Source: an uncultured Clostridia bacterium
GTDB taxonomy: Bacteria; Bacillota; Clostridia; Christensenellales; UBA1242
Length of the DNA: 39,545 bases
Reading direction: 5' to 3'
Assembly: GCA_947628205.1 (NCBI GenBank)
Contig: CANQYX010000007.1
Coordinates: forward strand, 1-39,545
The translations under genes and the position numbers were made by a program. The notes below the pieces were generated by a model that was given only the letters and a program-made list of their open reading frames with translations, did not search any database and was not told where the DNA came from. Shown in pieces: positions 6,601 to 21,600 of the stretch. Within the stretch, counting starts at the first letter, position 1. Each line of letters starts with the position of its first letter.

Positions 6601-9600
6601 AAATATACTAGGATACTTATTCTGATCTGTGGCGACAGCATTTTCATAATACCACGGCAAATAGGAAAGAGTATTTGTTGCTCTTGGATCAATTTCTAAG
6701 CTAATGTCAATAGTTTCGTCAGGGTTAGTTGTCCAAGATGTTTTGCGTGCGCCTTTTGCCAAATCATAATAAATTTGTCCGCCACAAATTGCAAGAGGTT
6801 GGTCTTCTCCTCCAATATCATTTTGAGATAAAACATACAAATCACTGGCTGGAGCGTTGGTTATAAATTTGTCTTTTTCATCCTTCATCACACTTGCAAT
6901 GCCCATGCGAGAATATAAGATTGGGTTATTATCCCCAAATTCGTAAACTGTGAAGAAAATATGCTCGTTAATTTTCTTTAACGCATCCGCTTCGCCATAA
7001 AGATTAACATATTCATCCCATAATGAAATTGGTTTTGCACGTGTTTGTAGGCCTAGATTCGTATCGACTTGCGCTTTTTCATAAGAATACAAAATTTGTT
7101 TTGCTTCGTTTTCGTCGATTGCTTTTCCATACCATTCAGTTGCATTTACGCCTGTGGCAACATAGGTTATTTTGCTTGCATCGTAAACTACTGAGATTGA
7201 ATCCCATTGAGCGCCATTGTTATTAGATTGTGGAATGTTGCGTTGCACAATTTTGAACATGGTGTATTCTTTTGCCCAACCAAATGTATCTTCAAGCAAT
7301 GGGTTATTGCTGTTTTTGCCAAACCAGCGTGAATTATCTGTTGTTACATCTTCGCCCACACTAGATGCGCCGCCACGAGAGTAAGAAATGTTAAATGTAT
7401 CTTGGTTAACATAGTACGCTTGTGCGGTTAAGTATAGGTTGTTTTCGTCCTGATCGTCGTAATCATAACTGGTTTCCCCGTCATAATAGTTGCGGTTTTC
7501 AACTGTGTTAACAGTGAAAGCATAAGGTTGCCAGCCAATTACGTAGGCAGGTTCGCTTGCGCTAGATGTCTTTTTAAGCATGCCAACCAAGCCACCAAAG
7601 TTGATTTTATCATCGCCATTAATAGTGAAAGGTTTGCCAGTTTCGTTTGCATTGCCACCATTTACGATGTTGCTGTTTATGGTCGAATTTTCCTCGCCCA
7701 AATTGCCATTCAAGCAGCCAATTAAGCCACCTGCATAGTACGAGTTGCTTGTGGTCATTTCAATTTTTAGGCCACTGCCATTAATTTTCATGTCGTTGGC
7801 TTTGCCTTCCAGTTTGCCAAACAAGCCACCAACATAAATGCCAACGAGCGATTCTCTGCTCTGTTGCCTGTGCGCTTGAACGTGAATTGTGGTGTTTGCG
7901 CTGCAGTGAACAAACTCGGCTGAAGTTTCGGTTTCAAAAGCGATTATATCCACTCCGCCCGACTGGGTGTAAACATTGCCTGCAATGCCGCCAATGTTAT
8001 ATGCGCCCTCAACATATAGGTCGCTTAAAAGTGTTGGCGTTTCAATTGCGTGCGCTGTGCTTTGGCTTTCATCTCCATAAGCTTTGCTATAATTTGCGTT
8101 GTAACTGCCGTAAATTGCGCCCGTGTTTATGCCCAACATTGCATGGACATCAACCCCATTCATTTTGTTGGTTGCAATATTATCCAGCACTGAGCGGCTG
8201 TCTACCGAGCCAATAAATCCGCCAAAACCAGTTCGCATTTCGTCAAATTTAACAAGGTAATCATCCTTAATTTTGCCCTCGTTGTTCTTTGAGAATGAGG
8301 TTGGGATAACACAGATGTTTTTAAGGTTAATTTGCGGATTCGAGGTGGTTTGAGCGTTTTCGTTAACCTTATATAAGAACGGATTGTTTACTGTGGATAT
8401 TGTATAAGAAGTGTTGAATGTTTTAACAATTGAATCCCTTGTGTCGTACTCAATTAACGCGCCCTCGTCACTAGAAGTTACAAGCACATTTTGCACTGTG
8501 TTGTTTTCTATTGTAAGTGGCGAACTTTCCACCGCCTTAGACCCTGCCAAGCCACCAACATTTGTTGGGAACATAATTGCCGCGCGGTTAAATTGTCCGC
8601 TTTGTGCGGTTGACCCTTCTGGGATGTTGATATAGTGCAAGGTTTTTAAATATATGCCCTTAACAATTTGCGTATTTGACTCTTGTTCGGTGCCGGTTGA
8701 GCCAACCACCGCGCCATTTATTGAGCCATTTACAATAAACCCAACCGCGCCACCAACATTAAAGTTGCCATATACATTTGCTTGAACATTGGCTGTTAGT
8801 GTGGAGTTGTTGTTGAGTGTGCCAACCGCGCCACCAACATTAACCACGCCAACCACATTTGCGGTTGATATGCTTTCGCTAGATATTGTTGTATTGTTTG
8901 CATAACCAACAAGACCGCCCACGTTTTGATAACCAATTATCTCGCCCGCATTATTCAATTTCATCAAAATTGCGTCGTCGCTCAAACCGAATATTCCGCC
9001 CACATTTATTGGCAACATAGCAAAATAATAATTTCCGCCAACATCAAAGGTAAAGCTGCCAACAGAAAGTTCAAGCACATCAAACCCTGTTTCGCCTAAA
9101 CTTGCAGCGCGATACACGCCCTCTTTGCCTGCATCGCCCGTTTGCCCTTCCAAAACTGAAATTGAGCCATTGTTGCCCAGTGTGGTGAACTCGGCACCAA
9201 TTTCGTTGGCAATTACCTTGCCTGCCACGCCGCCAACATTGTAGATGGTTGGGTTGGTTTGTTGTTTGTAATAATTTTCGTCAACTTTAATTGCCCCTAC
9301 AATAATTTGGTTGTTGTTTGTTACATCCGCCACCTTAGCATTATCTAAGAAGCCAAACATTCCGCCCCAATTGTAGAAGTTTAAGGTTGTGGTTACATCG
9401 GTTAACTCTTCAAACGAGCGCAAAGTTGCAAACGAAAAGTTGTTTAAAAAGTTTAAACTATCCGTTTCTGCATCTTCAAAATCTATAAATTTTGCAATGC
9501 TATCGCTAGTGACATCTGCCGAGCAATAGCCCATTGCCCCGCCAACATTGCAATATCCATAAATTTCTGCAGAGTATTGTAAATCTTCTTCAAAGGCAAA

Positions 9601-12600
9601 CAATCCGCCTTCATAACAACCAACAAAGCCACCAACGTTTGCCGAACGCACCTTAATGGTTGGGCTTAAAGTTTCTGAAAGGGATAAAGTTAAAGTGCCG
9701 CCTTTTGTGTGCCCAATTAAGCCACCAAAGCCCAATTTTTTGTTTGTGATATTATCCGAATTGAAACTAGCGTTGTCTTTTAGCACAATTTCAATTGTAA
9801 TATTTTGAGTGCAGTTGAAATTGTAAACCTTTATTCCGCCTGCACTTGAACTATCCACCACCATATTTGCGCAAATTAAGCCGAAATAGCAATTTGCACC
9901 ACCAAAATTTGCCATGGTTGGTTTAAATGTGGTTGAATCGTCTAACATAACTTCACACTGATCGAAAATAACCGACATATTATTAACTTCGTAAACCAAG
10001 CCACCCAAACCGGCAACTGTTATTTCTGGCGAAAAGTAAACAGAAATTTTGTTTATAACATTTTTGCCTGCTTGAACAATTTCGCCCGATGTTACATGGC
10101 CTATAATTCCGCCCAATTTTAAATTAGACAATTGCACTGAAGAGTCGGCATCAAGGATTATAACCGCGCTGTTAGATGATACCCCATAAATGTTGCCGCT
10201 GCGCAGTTCGCCAACCAAACCACCCGCATAGTTAACCGAACTTGCAAATGCTATTCGCAAATTGTTTCCGCCCTCGAAATTAACTGTGCCGCCGTTGAAA
10301 TATCCAACAATGAAGCCAGCATTGTTTGCGTTTTCGATAACTATATTAAAGGTTGAATGTTGGGCAAAGCCAGAATCTTGAATAACAATTTTTGTTGCCG
10401 AATTATCCACACTGCCGAACATTGCAGAAACATAGCCACCATCTTTAGCGGTGAATTTTGCCTGATTTAGATAATACAAATTGTTAACATAAATTTGGCC
10501 GCCACCATTTGCGCTAACGCCGATTGCGCCCGAATTTTCTAGCTCATACATAGAGCCAAACACAACATAACCAAAATATGCATTGTTTATGTTTGTAAAC
10601 AGCCCTTGCTTGCTTAAATTTTGAACTGTGCAAAGATTTTCTGTTTTGTTTGAGCTTTCTTCGTTAGGTTTTGTAAAGTTATAGAATTTGTTTGAAATAA
10701 ATAACCCATTAAATTCTGCATCTATATTGTAAAATTCATTTTCTTGTGAGCCGGTTGTGCCAATTGCCTGCCATTGATAATATTCGTTTGCTCCGCCTGT
10801 TGCAGAAATTTGGCCATTTATATCGTAAATTAAAACATAATTGAAATTAGTTTTAATAGGTTCACTTTCATTTTTTACAGTGTTTGCAATGCCCTGAACT
10901 GCTTTTAACACGCCCAAATGAGGCACTTTTAGCGCGTGGGTATATATTCTGTTTTCTTCCTCGCTTGAAATTAAGTTGGTAATATTGTTTAGATAATCGT
11001 TTTTAGTTAAATCGTTATCCATATTAACAAAATAATCATCCACGCCCGTGCCTGTGTAAAGCGCGTAGTTTTGAACAATAAGTTGCATCGTTCCATTATG
11101 CTTATAGAAGTTATAAATAGGATATAAGTAGTTAAAGCCATAAGTGCTTGCCGACAAATCTACATAATATCTGTTGTTGCTGGTTTTTCTAACCGTGGTA
11201 AACCATTTGCCTTGCAAAAGTGCCTTATTTCCACTTTCGTTTGCCATTAAGAATTGTGTATCTATGGTTTTTAAATTTGAAATTTCGCCCAAGTCATTAG
11301 ACGTTATTTCATCAATGTCTTTTTTATTAACATTGACATCAATATAGTTGTTTTCGCCCAGCCCTTTCAACGAATACACCGAAAGCGCATTGTCGGCAAG
11401 GTTTGTTACAACACCTGCCATATAGCAGTTGTAAATGTAACTTGTGTTAGAAAGTTGAACTGTAATACCTGCAGCCGCGCTTGAATTGTTGTCAATATAC
11501 CCTGTGAAATAGCACGACAAGATTTTTCCATTGTTAGTGTAACAAATTCCGCCAAACGAATTTGCTGTTAGCTCAACAATTTCTGCCGAACTATAACAAT
11601 AAGAAATTAATCCGTCATTAATGCCGGCGATTATTCCGCCATCACCTGCCTGAACTTTAAGCCCTACACCCTGAACAGAGCAGTTGAAAATTACGCCAGC
11701 ATTGTTAGTTACCAATATGCCCGAGTTGCCATTGGATAAATCTATTGTTGAGTCATCCGCAACTCTTAAATGGAAGTTAGATATTGCCGAATGTTTATCC
11801 AAACTATCAAACACGCTGCCCTGATTTGCGGATTGATAAACATATTCACTATCGCTTGCTATCAACACGCCATTAATTTTAACCGAAGATTGATAGATGT
11901 CGTTAGACAAGGTGTTTTCTTCTAAAATATAATAGTTATAACTATCCTTAATATTATTGCCCGTTTGCAAATCGGTTGCTGTTATTTGAATTGGGTTAAC
12001 CGAACTGCCTGCCGCATACCCTTTCAACTCGTTCAAATCATTGTTAATTAATATTTTGTAATTAACCAATTTGGTTTTTAAATTTGCAATGTATGGCAAT
12101 CCATCAGGCAAGCTTGCCCAACCTGCAGAAACCAACGTTTCCACCCAACTTGAATCTATAATTGGGTGCGTTAATGCGTTTGCCGATAGGTTTGTTGCAT
12201 TTTCGCATAGCTCTTCTGGCACAAGCGAAATGTCGCTTGAATAATATACATTAGATAATGCTATGGATGGCTCGCCACCCTCTTCGTTGGTGTTGCCCAA
12301 AATTGCATGAACATCCAAATGTGCAATTGCCTTAGATGCAATGCTATCCAACAAAATTGTAGAAGTTGAAATTGAATTGGTTATGTTTATGTTGTTTGCC
12401 GAACCTATAATTCCGCCAACTTGAATTGTTGTTGCGTTGTTAGATGTTAATGGAACAATTTGGCCAGCAGTTAAACAGTTTGTTATTGCAATATTTCCTT
12501 GTGCGTAGCCCACTATTCCGCCAGCATAAAGAATTGTTGTGCCAGATTTAGCCTCATCAGCATCCACGCCACCCACAGTGATGGCCACGTTGGTGAAGTT

Positions 12601-15600
12601 TTCGTTAATATAGGCATTGGCACCTTCGCCATGCAAATATGCCAAAACGCCAGCGGCATACACGTTAGACGCAGCCAAATTTGTGTCTTCGCTGCAATTT
12701 ATTTGCCCAGTAAATACATTTTGCAACAAATTAATTGTGCCCGAGGCAAAAATTTCAGCCACTCCACCTGCCACTCTTAAATTTGTTAAATTTTGTTCGG
12801 TAATAGATATATCTACTTCGGCAAGCGAATTTCTAATTGCCTGTGTGCCACCATAACGCCCAACCAAACCGGCGATGTTGGCAGTTACATTATCGCTTGT
12901 TGCCGACACTGTTAAATTGGTTAGCGCTTCACAACTTGAAACTGAAGAGTTTTCTGCGTAACCAATAAACCCACCAATATGGGTGTTGAGGCAGGAAGAC
13001 AAATCTATTGACGTTGTTATTTTTCTTGCATTAAAGTCATTTAGATTGTTGCCGACATTAACCCTAGATATGCCTGCATCTTCAACCCAACCAAAAGCGT
13101 TGCCAATGTACGCATTGTTGCAAGTGTTTACGGTTATATTGAAGGATGTTCTGTAATTTTCTTCTCCGCCCACAACAGAATCGCTTATTAAGAATTTTTC
13201 GTTATCGAAACGCGATTCAGCACCATCATCGTCTGTTGCTTTGCTTCCGTTTGCAATTAAGCCACCAAATTTTACATCTCCATCTGCGTTAGCCATATTT
13301 GCTGTTACATTGCCATTGAAGTTGCAACTTTCCATTGTTGTGTTTTTAGCATTGCCAACAAGTCCGCCGAATGCCTGAATTGGCATTTGTGAAGAGTTAT
13401 TCACCAAATTATATTCTGGAACGGATTGAATTTGCCTGTTTACTTTATTATATTGCCCAACAAACACATTTACATTGTTGAACTTAGAGCCATTATCATC
13501 GCAAGTTAAACCGCCAATGGTTGAAATTTTATTGTTTTGAACATTTATTGCGGAATTAGCGTTATCTAATGGAGTCCAAACAAAATCTATGTTTTTAATA
13601 GTTGACTTTTTGGTTGATCTAAACAAGCCAGAGGTGTTGTCTTCGATTGTGTTAACATATAAATTGTAAATGCGAGGAAGTGCGGTTACATCCTCATCTT
13701 CGCCAAGATACCCTTCCAAAGTGCCAGTAAATTCAACATCGAATATCCAGTTAGTGTTAAAATTTTCCTTCCAATCTCGAATATCAATATCGTTCATAAC
13801 CCTGTAGTGCAAACTAGGGTTAGCAACTAAAATGTCAAGGTCTTTAGCCTCTTTAATTTCGATGTAATCTCCCACATCTTCTTTAATTAAAAGTGGGAAA
13901 TATCTTGCCTCGTTTAAAAGCCAGTATTGTGTTGGCCAATCGCCAAAAACCTGATTGAACAACTCGGCTTGCGCGCTCGTTTCGGCTTCCGTGTCGTAAA
14001 TTTCATCTAAGGCAAAATATTCGCCGTGGTCATATTTGAACACATCTGTTTCTTCGTTTTGTGCATAATTTTTTACTCTGCCAACAAACACATTTAGCGT
14101 TTCGGTTGAATCTATTGGATTATCGTTGCTATAAACATGGCAAACGCCATTAGTTTGATAGTTTGCAACAAGGTAATTAATATTTTTGTTTTCTATATTT
14201 ACCTGTTTGCCATTGGCTGCATCCACAACCGAACCATTAATAATGTTTTTAAGCATTGCGTTGTCGGTTAAAATTGTGGAGAAAGTGTACGCAATATCAG
14301 TATATTTAGGTGTTTGAGTGTTAAGGCAAGCAATTGCATAGGTTACATATTCTTTATGCGTTTCGCTGTTAGATTGAATGCTTGTTGCCTCGCCAATTAA
14401 GCCACCAATATTTTGAACAATTGGGTTATCTGCCTCAATAATGGTGTTATCCAAATTCACATAAGGCACAGCATAAGAGTGGAAAATTGTTGTGCCAACG
14501 CTTAAACCTACCAAACCACCAAAGGTTTGCGCCAATTCCACACTAGATTTTGCGTAAGAACTTTCAATGCGCGTTGTAATGCCTATGCCAACGAGGCCGC
14601 CCACATAACCTTGCGAACTTAAAAGCGAGGTGTTGCCAATTTGGCTTAAATCTAGCGTTGCATCTGGGTTATCTGCCAAATTTTTAATGTAATTGCCAAA
14701 GGCATCATCATAGGCAAATTGTTCGGTTTCCGATTCTCTTGCCGTAACTTGCGAAGCAGTTATTTTGCCAAGCGAAACTGCAAACAATCCGCCTGCCGCT
14801 TGCGAGCCATAAATTGCGGTGTCCGTGCCAACATAAACTTTAAGTTTAAATGCGTCTGTTTCCGCGCTAGCATATCCTGCCACGCCACCTGCAAAGCCGG
14901 CCTCTATATTGCTGCCAGTGGCTCGGCTTGCCATATTTTTAGTGTCTACTGTTATGTTGGATAAATTTTCGCCATCCGATCGGCTAGATAAATCCAACAC
15001 GCCTGCCACGCCGCCTGCGTAGGACAAATTATTTACATATTCTTTATATTCTGCATCTAAAATTTCGCTGTTGTTAACTTGTTCTTGCTTTAATTGGTCG
15101 GTGGCGACCATAACTTTTGCAAAGTCATTTTTGTTGTAATACATTCCGCTAACAATGTTGCTATCGCTAACCACATTTATGTTAACTTCTAGGTTATATA
15201 GCAAACTTTTGCCCGTAATTAACCCAGCCACACCGCCAACAAAGTTTTTACCCCATAAGGTGGTTGAATTGCCATCTAATTTTAAGTTTATTAATGTGCT
15301 ATTTTCAATTGTGCCTGCTAAACCGCCAGAATATTTAATTGGCGAAGTTTTTGAAACTTGGTCGAATTGCATAAAACTCAAATTTAAGTTTTTAATGTAT
15401 GCATTGCTAATTTCGCCAAACAAACCAACTTTTTGAAGGTTTTCTTCCGCAAGCGAGCTGCCCTTTATGTCTAACGAAATGTCGGAAATGGACATGCCGT
15501 TGCCTTCAAAGCTGGTGATGTTATCTGGGTTTAATTTATCGCCAAAAGTAAAGTCCGCACGCGTTAAAATTTCGGCATTCTTTTGCTCTTGAACTTCCGA

Positions 15601-18600
15601 AGCAAAGGATATGTTGTTAATCAACCTTACATAGCCAGTAAAACTGTGCAACCCTTCGTCAAACTCGTCGTTAGTTGAAACGCCAGTGAAAACTCTGTTA
15701 TATTCTTCCGCTGTGCGAATTATGTATGGGTTATTTTTGCTGCCCAAAACATAACTTGGCGCATTGGCGAAAACGTTTTCTTCTTCGCTAACTAAATATC
15801 TATATGAATATGCAATTTGATTAGCACTTGTAAGTTCTGGCAAAGCGTGCATTTCATCGCTGCCAACTATGTAATAAGACCAAATGCCCAAATCGCTTTC
15901 TTGACGTTTGTTGCTGTTTACAAAAACGAATCCATTTAAGTTGTTTGGCGACCTAAAGTTATCCTTGCGCAACGCGGTTGCGTTAGGTTTGCCCTCTTTG
16001 ATGTTGTATGAAACAATACCCGGCTCTAAATAATGGCAATTTACAAGTTCGCCCTTAGAAAGCAATTCTTGACGTTCGTTAACACCAACAAATGGTTGCT
16101 CGGCATAACTAAATCTATCCTGATTTTCAGTGTGCAAAGCATTTAATGTGCAAGCCGCATAACATGCTTTAATGGATGCGCCGCTTTGGTTGTTGTAAAC
16201 AAAGCCTGCAATTAACGCCGAGTCGGTTGTTAACATGGTGTTGGCAAAGCAATCGTTAATTTCGCCTAGGTTGTTGTACACAAATCCGGCAACGTTGCCA
16301 TTGCCCATAGATTTAATTTCCATGCCGGTTGAGTTGGCTTGCTCTATGCCAACGATGGTATTTTCTAATGCCTTAACATAAGAATAACGAATTTTGCCTT
16401 CGCTGTTGTTTACCGCAACGAACCCTGCGGTTAAGTTTTCTTCTTGCGGAATTTTAGAATAGTTGGTTAAACCCGCATTTGCGAAATACGAACTTGCAAT
16501 TGTGCCGTTGTTTTCGCCAACAAAGCCACCAGCAACTCCGATAAAGCCATTGGTGCTTGTGTCGTTTTGTTCAACTGATTTGCCGCCCAAAACAAAGTTT
16601 ATTGGGTAAGCGGAAACTTTTACCACGCTTTCATCCGGTTGAGTAACCACATCTAGCATAATTTTATCATAACTTATTCTGCCCACGCGCGAATTGGTTA
16701 TTACACCATTGTTTTGGCCAACAAGGCCACCAAAAGTGACATTTGCGCCAACAAAGCCATTTAACACAATGTTAACATCCGTTTGCTGAGAAGATAGGTT
16801 CATCACATCGCAATTATAAACTATACCGCCCGCTTCAACCGTGGCAACAAGTCCGCCAAACACCACACTTGAAATTTGATCGGTTTTGATGATAGTTAAA
16901 GGTTCTAACTCGCCATAATTTACAATTACATTTTTTAAGGTTGTAGATTTTTGTGTGTCCTCGCCTGCCGGAGTGTAACTGCCAATTGATGTGAACAGAC
17001 CATATTTTGCCACTCCGTTTTCCGCCGTTGAGCCAACGCTGAAATTGTGGATTGTTATAACTTTGTTGTTACCATCTAAGCTAGCAAAATTTGCACTGAT
17101 TAAATTTGGGTTATAATCATACAAATCTATATCGTTCATCAATATAAAATCTTCATTTTCGCCCGCACTTAATTTTTGCACAAATTCGTTAGCGTCCGAA
17201 ATGCGTGTTGGAGCAAATTCGTTTGTGCCAGAACGGATTACCAAACTAAATGAATAGGTTGGCAAAGTTAAGTCGGAGGTTAAACTTAAACCAAATTTAA
17301 CTTGATATAACCCATCCTCGCCGCGCACATAACTATAACCAATTGATAAGGTGATATTCGCTTCAACCTCGCTTAAAGCGGTTAGGTAAATGTGATCTCT
17401 ATTATAAGATATTAAGAATTGTTTTATTGTTTCGTCGTCAAAATATCCATAGCCAAAATTTTCAATTGAATAACTAAACGCGTGAGCAAATGCTTGAACA
17501 CCCGTTTTGTTGTCCACCTTAAATTGGCTTATTAAATTGTTATAAATTTCGTCAGATAAATCTGCATTGTCGTTGTTAGTTCTAAATGTTAAATCTATTC
17601 TTGTTCGGTTGTTAATAACAGTGTTTAACACTCCGTTATTTAAGCCATTTACATAAACGCTTTTTAAAATATATTTAACTGGGTGGAAAATTAACTCTTT
17701 GGTTTCGCTTTTGTTTCCGGCGAATGAAAGACCAGCTGTAAGCTTAAAGCTTGCAGGAATATCGTTAGCCGTGTAAATATCAAAATCGAAAGAAACAGAT
17801 CCATCTTCGTTAGAAATTAAATTTCTATAATCTTTTAGTGTTCCATGCCTTACAAAGCTATTAATGTCGTACTTTTTGCTGTCTTTATCCACAATTACGG
17901 CCAAATTCTCTTGACCATTTTCCTCGTCGTACTTAAAGCCATCGTAAATATAATTGCCGTTTTCATCCCTTTCAAGATTCCAAACAAAATTGATGTCTGG
18001 CGTGTTATTCAACTCATAACCAAACATGGTTATTTTAACTCTGTTTATTGTTTCCTCTTGAATTAAATATTCGTTGCCTTTATCTTTAACTTTCGCAGTA
18101 TTATCATATTCCAACGCAACGCCAGGCAAATATTTAGTTGTAAGTTGTTTTTCGCGCACAATTGGCTGATCTTGCCCTTCCACATTAACGGTTAATGTGG
18201 CTTTTAAAATTTTGCTTGCATTAATGCGTTCAGAAACATTAACCATAACATAAATAACACCATTGTAACCATAAGGCAAGCCCTCGCCCTCATAACTTGT
18301 AAATTGTTGCAAATTAAGTTCGCTTACATGATTAGAATCTGAGAACGGAAGATTTGCAAAACTGTTTGTTTCTTTGTTATAAATCAGTTGCGTGAACAAA
18401 AGTGTAACGCCGTTTTCGTTGCTGGAAGAAAGAACTGCATTCCTAACAAGCGCATAGGTTGGCTCTAGATGGATAACCATAATAGACCCAAACCCTTCTG
18501 CCGGCGAAATATATGGTGTGTCTATTGCGTTAACTTGCAAAATTTCTGTTGCGGATTGATTAAAACTTGTAACTTCGTAATTATAGAAGCGCGCCGATTT

Positions 18601-21600
18601 AAATTCGGTTGGCTTAAAGGTTAAATCCACCTGTGCGCACAAATCTTTTTCGGTTGCGGTTGGGTTTAATTGCGAAGTGATGGATAGGGTTAAATTAACA
18701 TTGTTTGTTAAATATCTATAATTCAATTCGTTTTTAAGCGAAAGTTCAATTGAATAGGTGTATCCCTTAACAATTTCGCCTTCTTTAATGTAGGTGTAAG
18801 ATATTGTGTAATCAAACAACTCTGCCACGCTAACACCAGTTGCACTTAGCAAATTGCTTAAAGCAACATCGTCATTGTTATTAAAGGTTAAAATTAAACT
18901 ATCCTTGCCCTGCTCGTTAAACGAAACAACGTTGCCATCAATTGTTAATGTGTCGGATAACACATATCCCGATTCATCGTTTTCCTTAACATAGCCAGTT
19001 AATAAATTTACATTAAATTTAACATGGCTTTCGCTATCCACCTCGTTGGCGATAACGTTGGCCTCTATTTTTTGCGTTGCCTTATATGCCGTAACAAGCA
19101 ATTTAATTTTCCCAACAAGTTTGGTTTGATTTGCCCCGTCAATTTTTGGAAAGTACGATTCGCCATAACAAGCGGTTAAATCCAAACTCATTGCCAATTC
19201 AACTTCTTCATTTTCCGAGCGTTCAAAACTAGATTTGTCTTTTACAGAAACGCGAACAGATTTCTCATAAGTTTCCAAATTTAAAATGGAATTTTCTGCC
19301 CCAGTTGCAGATAGTTTTAGGAAATTTACCAAATCGCTATCAAACATGGTTAAGAATTTTTGCGATTTAAATATGTTTTCTGCGCCAACTGTTAATTCCA
19401 CCGGATTGCCGCCAGTATGCAAGGACAATTCATAATCTATGCCCTGCTCAACCGAAGGCACAAGGTTAATGCTGCTTGCATTTAGGTTTAATTTACTGCT
19501 GCCATGTTGAACAAAGAAAGCAAAATATTTTTCCGCCGTTTGGTTAAACAGTGAATAAGCCCTTACAACAACCGGCTCAACGCCAACCGCTGTGAACACA
19601 ATTTTTTCGCCATCCGAAGTGATGTATGCGCGGTTTTTACCTTCAACAATTTCAAAGTTAACACCACCATCAAAATCGTTTTCGTCCTGATTTGCAACTT
19701 TTAAATCAATTAAACCAGATTGTTCAACTACACCATTAACATTTCTAACTTTATTAACAATATAGTGGCTGTTAAACTCTTCCGAACTTGTTGCATTTTC
19801 GCGCTCGAAATAATCTACCAAAAGAATTTGGCTTATGTTGTATTTTGGAATGTCGAAATCTATATCATCCTCGTTTTCGTCAATTACAACAGAGTTGATG
19901 TAAATAACATAATCAGCGTTAAAACTTGCTTTAATTTCGGTTGGTTTAACAATTCTGCTCTCTTCCTCGTTTACAACTAAATAAGGGAAATATTGCTCGC
20001 TCTGTATTTCATTTTTGCCGGCCGCATATTGATAATATGCCTCGTCTTCGGCATCCAAGTTTTCAATTGTGCCAACCGCATCTTGCCAAGAAACGCCAGC
20101 AGTTAATTGGGTTGTTATAAATTCTTGCCAATCTGTTTTTACATTATAAATAGTATCTTTGCTAATTATATCATCTGGGGAAAGTGGTTCAAAACTTTCG
20201 TCAAATAGGTTTTCTAGCTTATATTTCAACACATAAGCTTCTTCTCCCTCGTCACCATCTGGCATATACATGTCATTAACTAAATAATATTTTGTTTTTT
20301 CGCCAGCATCGCCAGTTAATTGTTCAAGTAAATATTCTCCGCTCAACTGGGAGTATTCTTGAAATTTTTGCAAACTTTCGCCTTTTTTATAGTAGAAACC
20401 ATCATCTGAATAAACAACAACAAAATTTGAGTTTTTGTTTAAAACATATTGGTTATTTTGGTAATTAAAGTTTTGCACCCTGCCAAGGAAATAAGTGCCC
20501 GATTCGTTTGTTGAAGAAGGCGAGGTTAAAACCAATTGATTTGAACCTGTTTCTAAGCAAGCCAAATTAATATTTGCAAACGACAAATCAATTGAGCATT
20601 CCGTTGCCTGATAAACAAAACTTGCAACTTGGTTGGTTTGGCTTTCTAGCGTGTAGAAATAGCCATCTGCCCCAGCGTTAAAGTTTTCTAAGTTAGCGTT
20701 GGCAATTGTGGTGTTGTTTGCGTCGGCAACAAGTCCGCCAACCAAATTTGCACCTTTAATTTTGCCATAGCAATTTAAATCTGCCCCGGCAAAGAAGGAA
20801 ACTTTAGTGGAAATTATTCTTGCATCGTAAATTTCAACTCCGTCAGATTTTGCAACAATTCCTGCCACTGCACCCGTGTTGTTTGTTAAATCTAACCCCA
20901 GAGTTGCCACCTTATTAAAGCCCTTAAATTCAGCTCCGCTGCCCGAATGCGCTTGTCCTGCCAAGCCACCTAAATATGAGTTGGCACTAGGCTGTCCGTT
21001 TAAAACAATTCTTCCGCCTACTATAACTTGACTTATAGATTTTGCATTTTCACCCGCAACCGCACCAACGTTAAAGGTTGCCTCTGGTGCGTTTTTGTTG
21101 CTTACAACCAAATTGGCAACAATTGTGTAATTTACGCTATCCAAACTAGCTTTGCCTAAATATTCACCCACAATTGAACCATCGTTTAAACCGGCAATTA
21201 AGCCAATGTCATAACTAGATTTTTTGCTAGGAGAAATTGATAAACTTGTGGCGGTGACGCTGCTGGACAACATGTTAATATTTCCAAGATTTTTGCCAAC
21301 AAGCAAGCCAAAATACAAGGTTGATTCATCGTCAAGCGCCAAATTTTCAAAAGTTAAATCGGCAACGCTTTCCGTGCTAACGCTAACATCGTTTATCGAC
21401 CCTTCGTTTATGCCGGCAAGCGCGCCAACATAAATCTTGCCCGTTGTGCTTTTTAAATTGTTAACATCAAATTTAACAACTAAATTCAAATTTTGCACAA
21501 CCGCATTATTTGAAAGTTTTTGGAAAAGCGCAATAAAGTTTTCGTCTTTAAGCGCATTGATGTGGTTTAAATTTATCGTTAAAGTGTGTTTAGAATAATA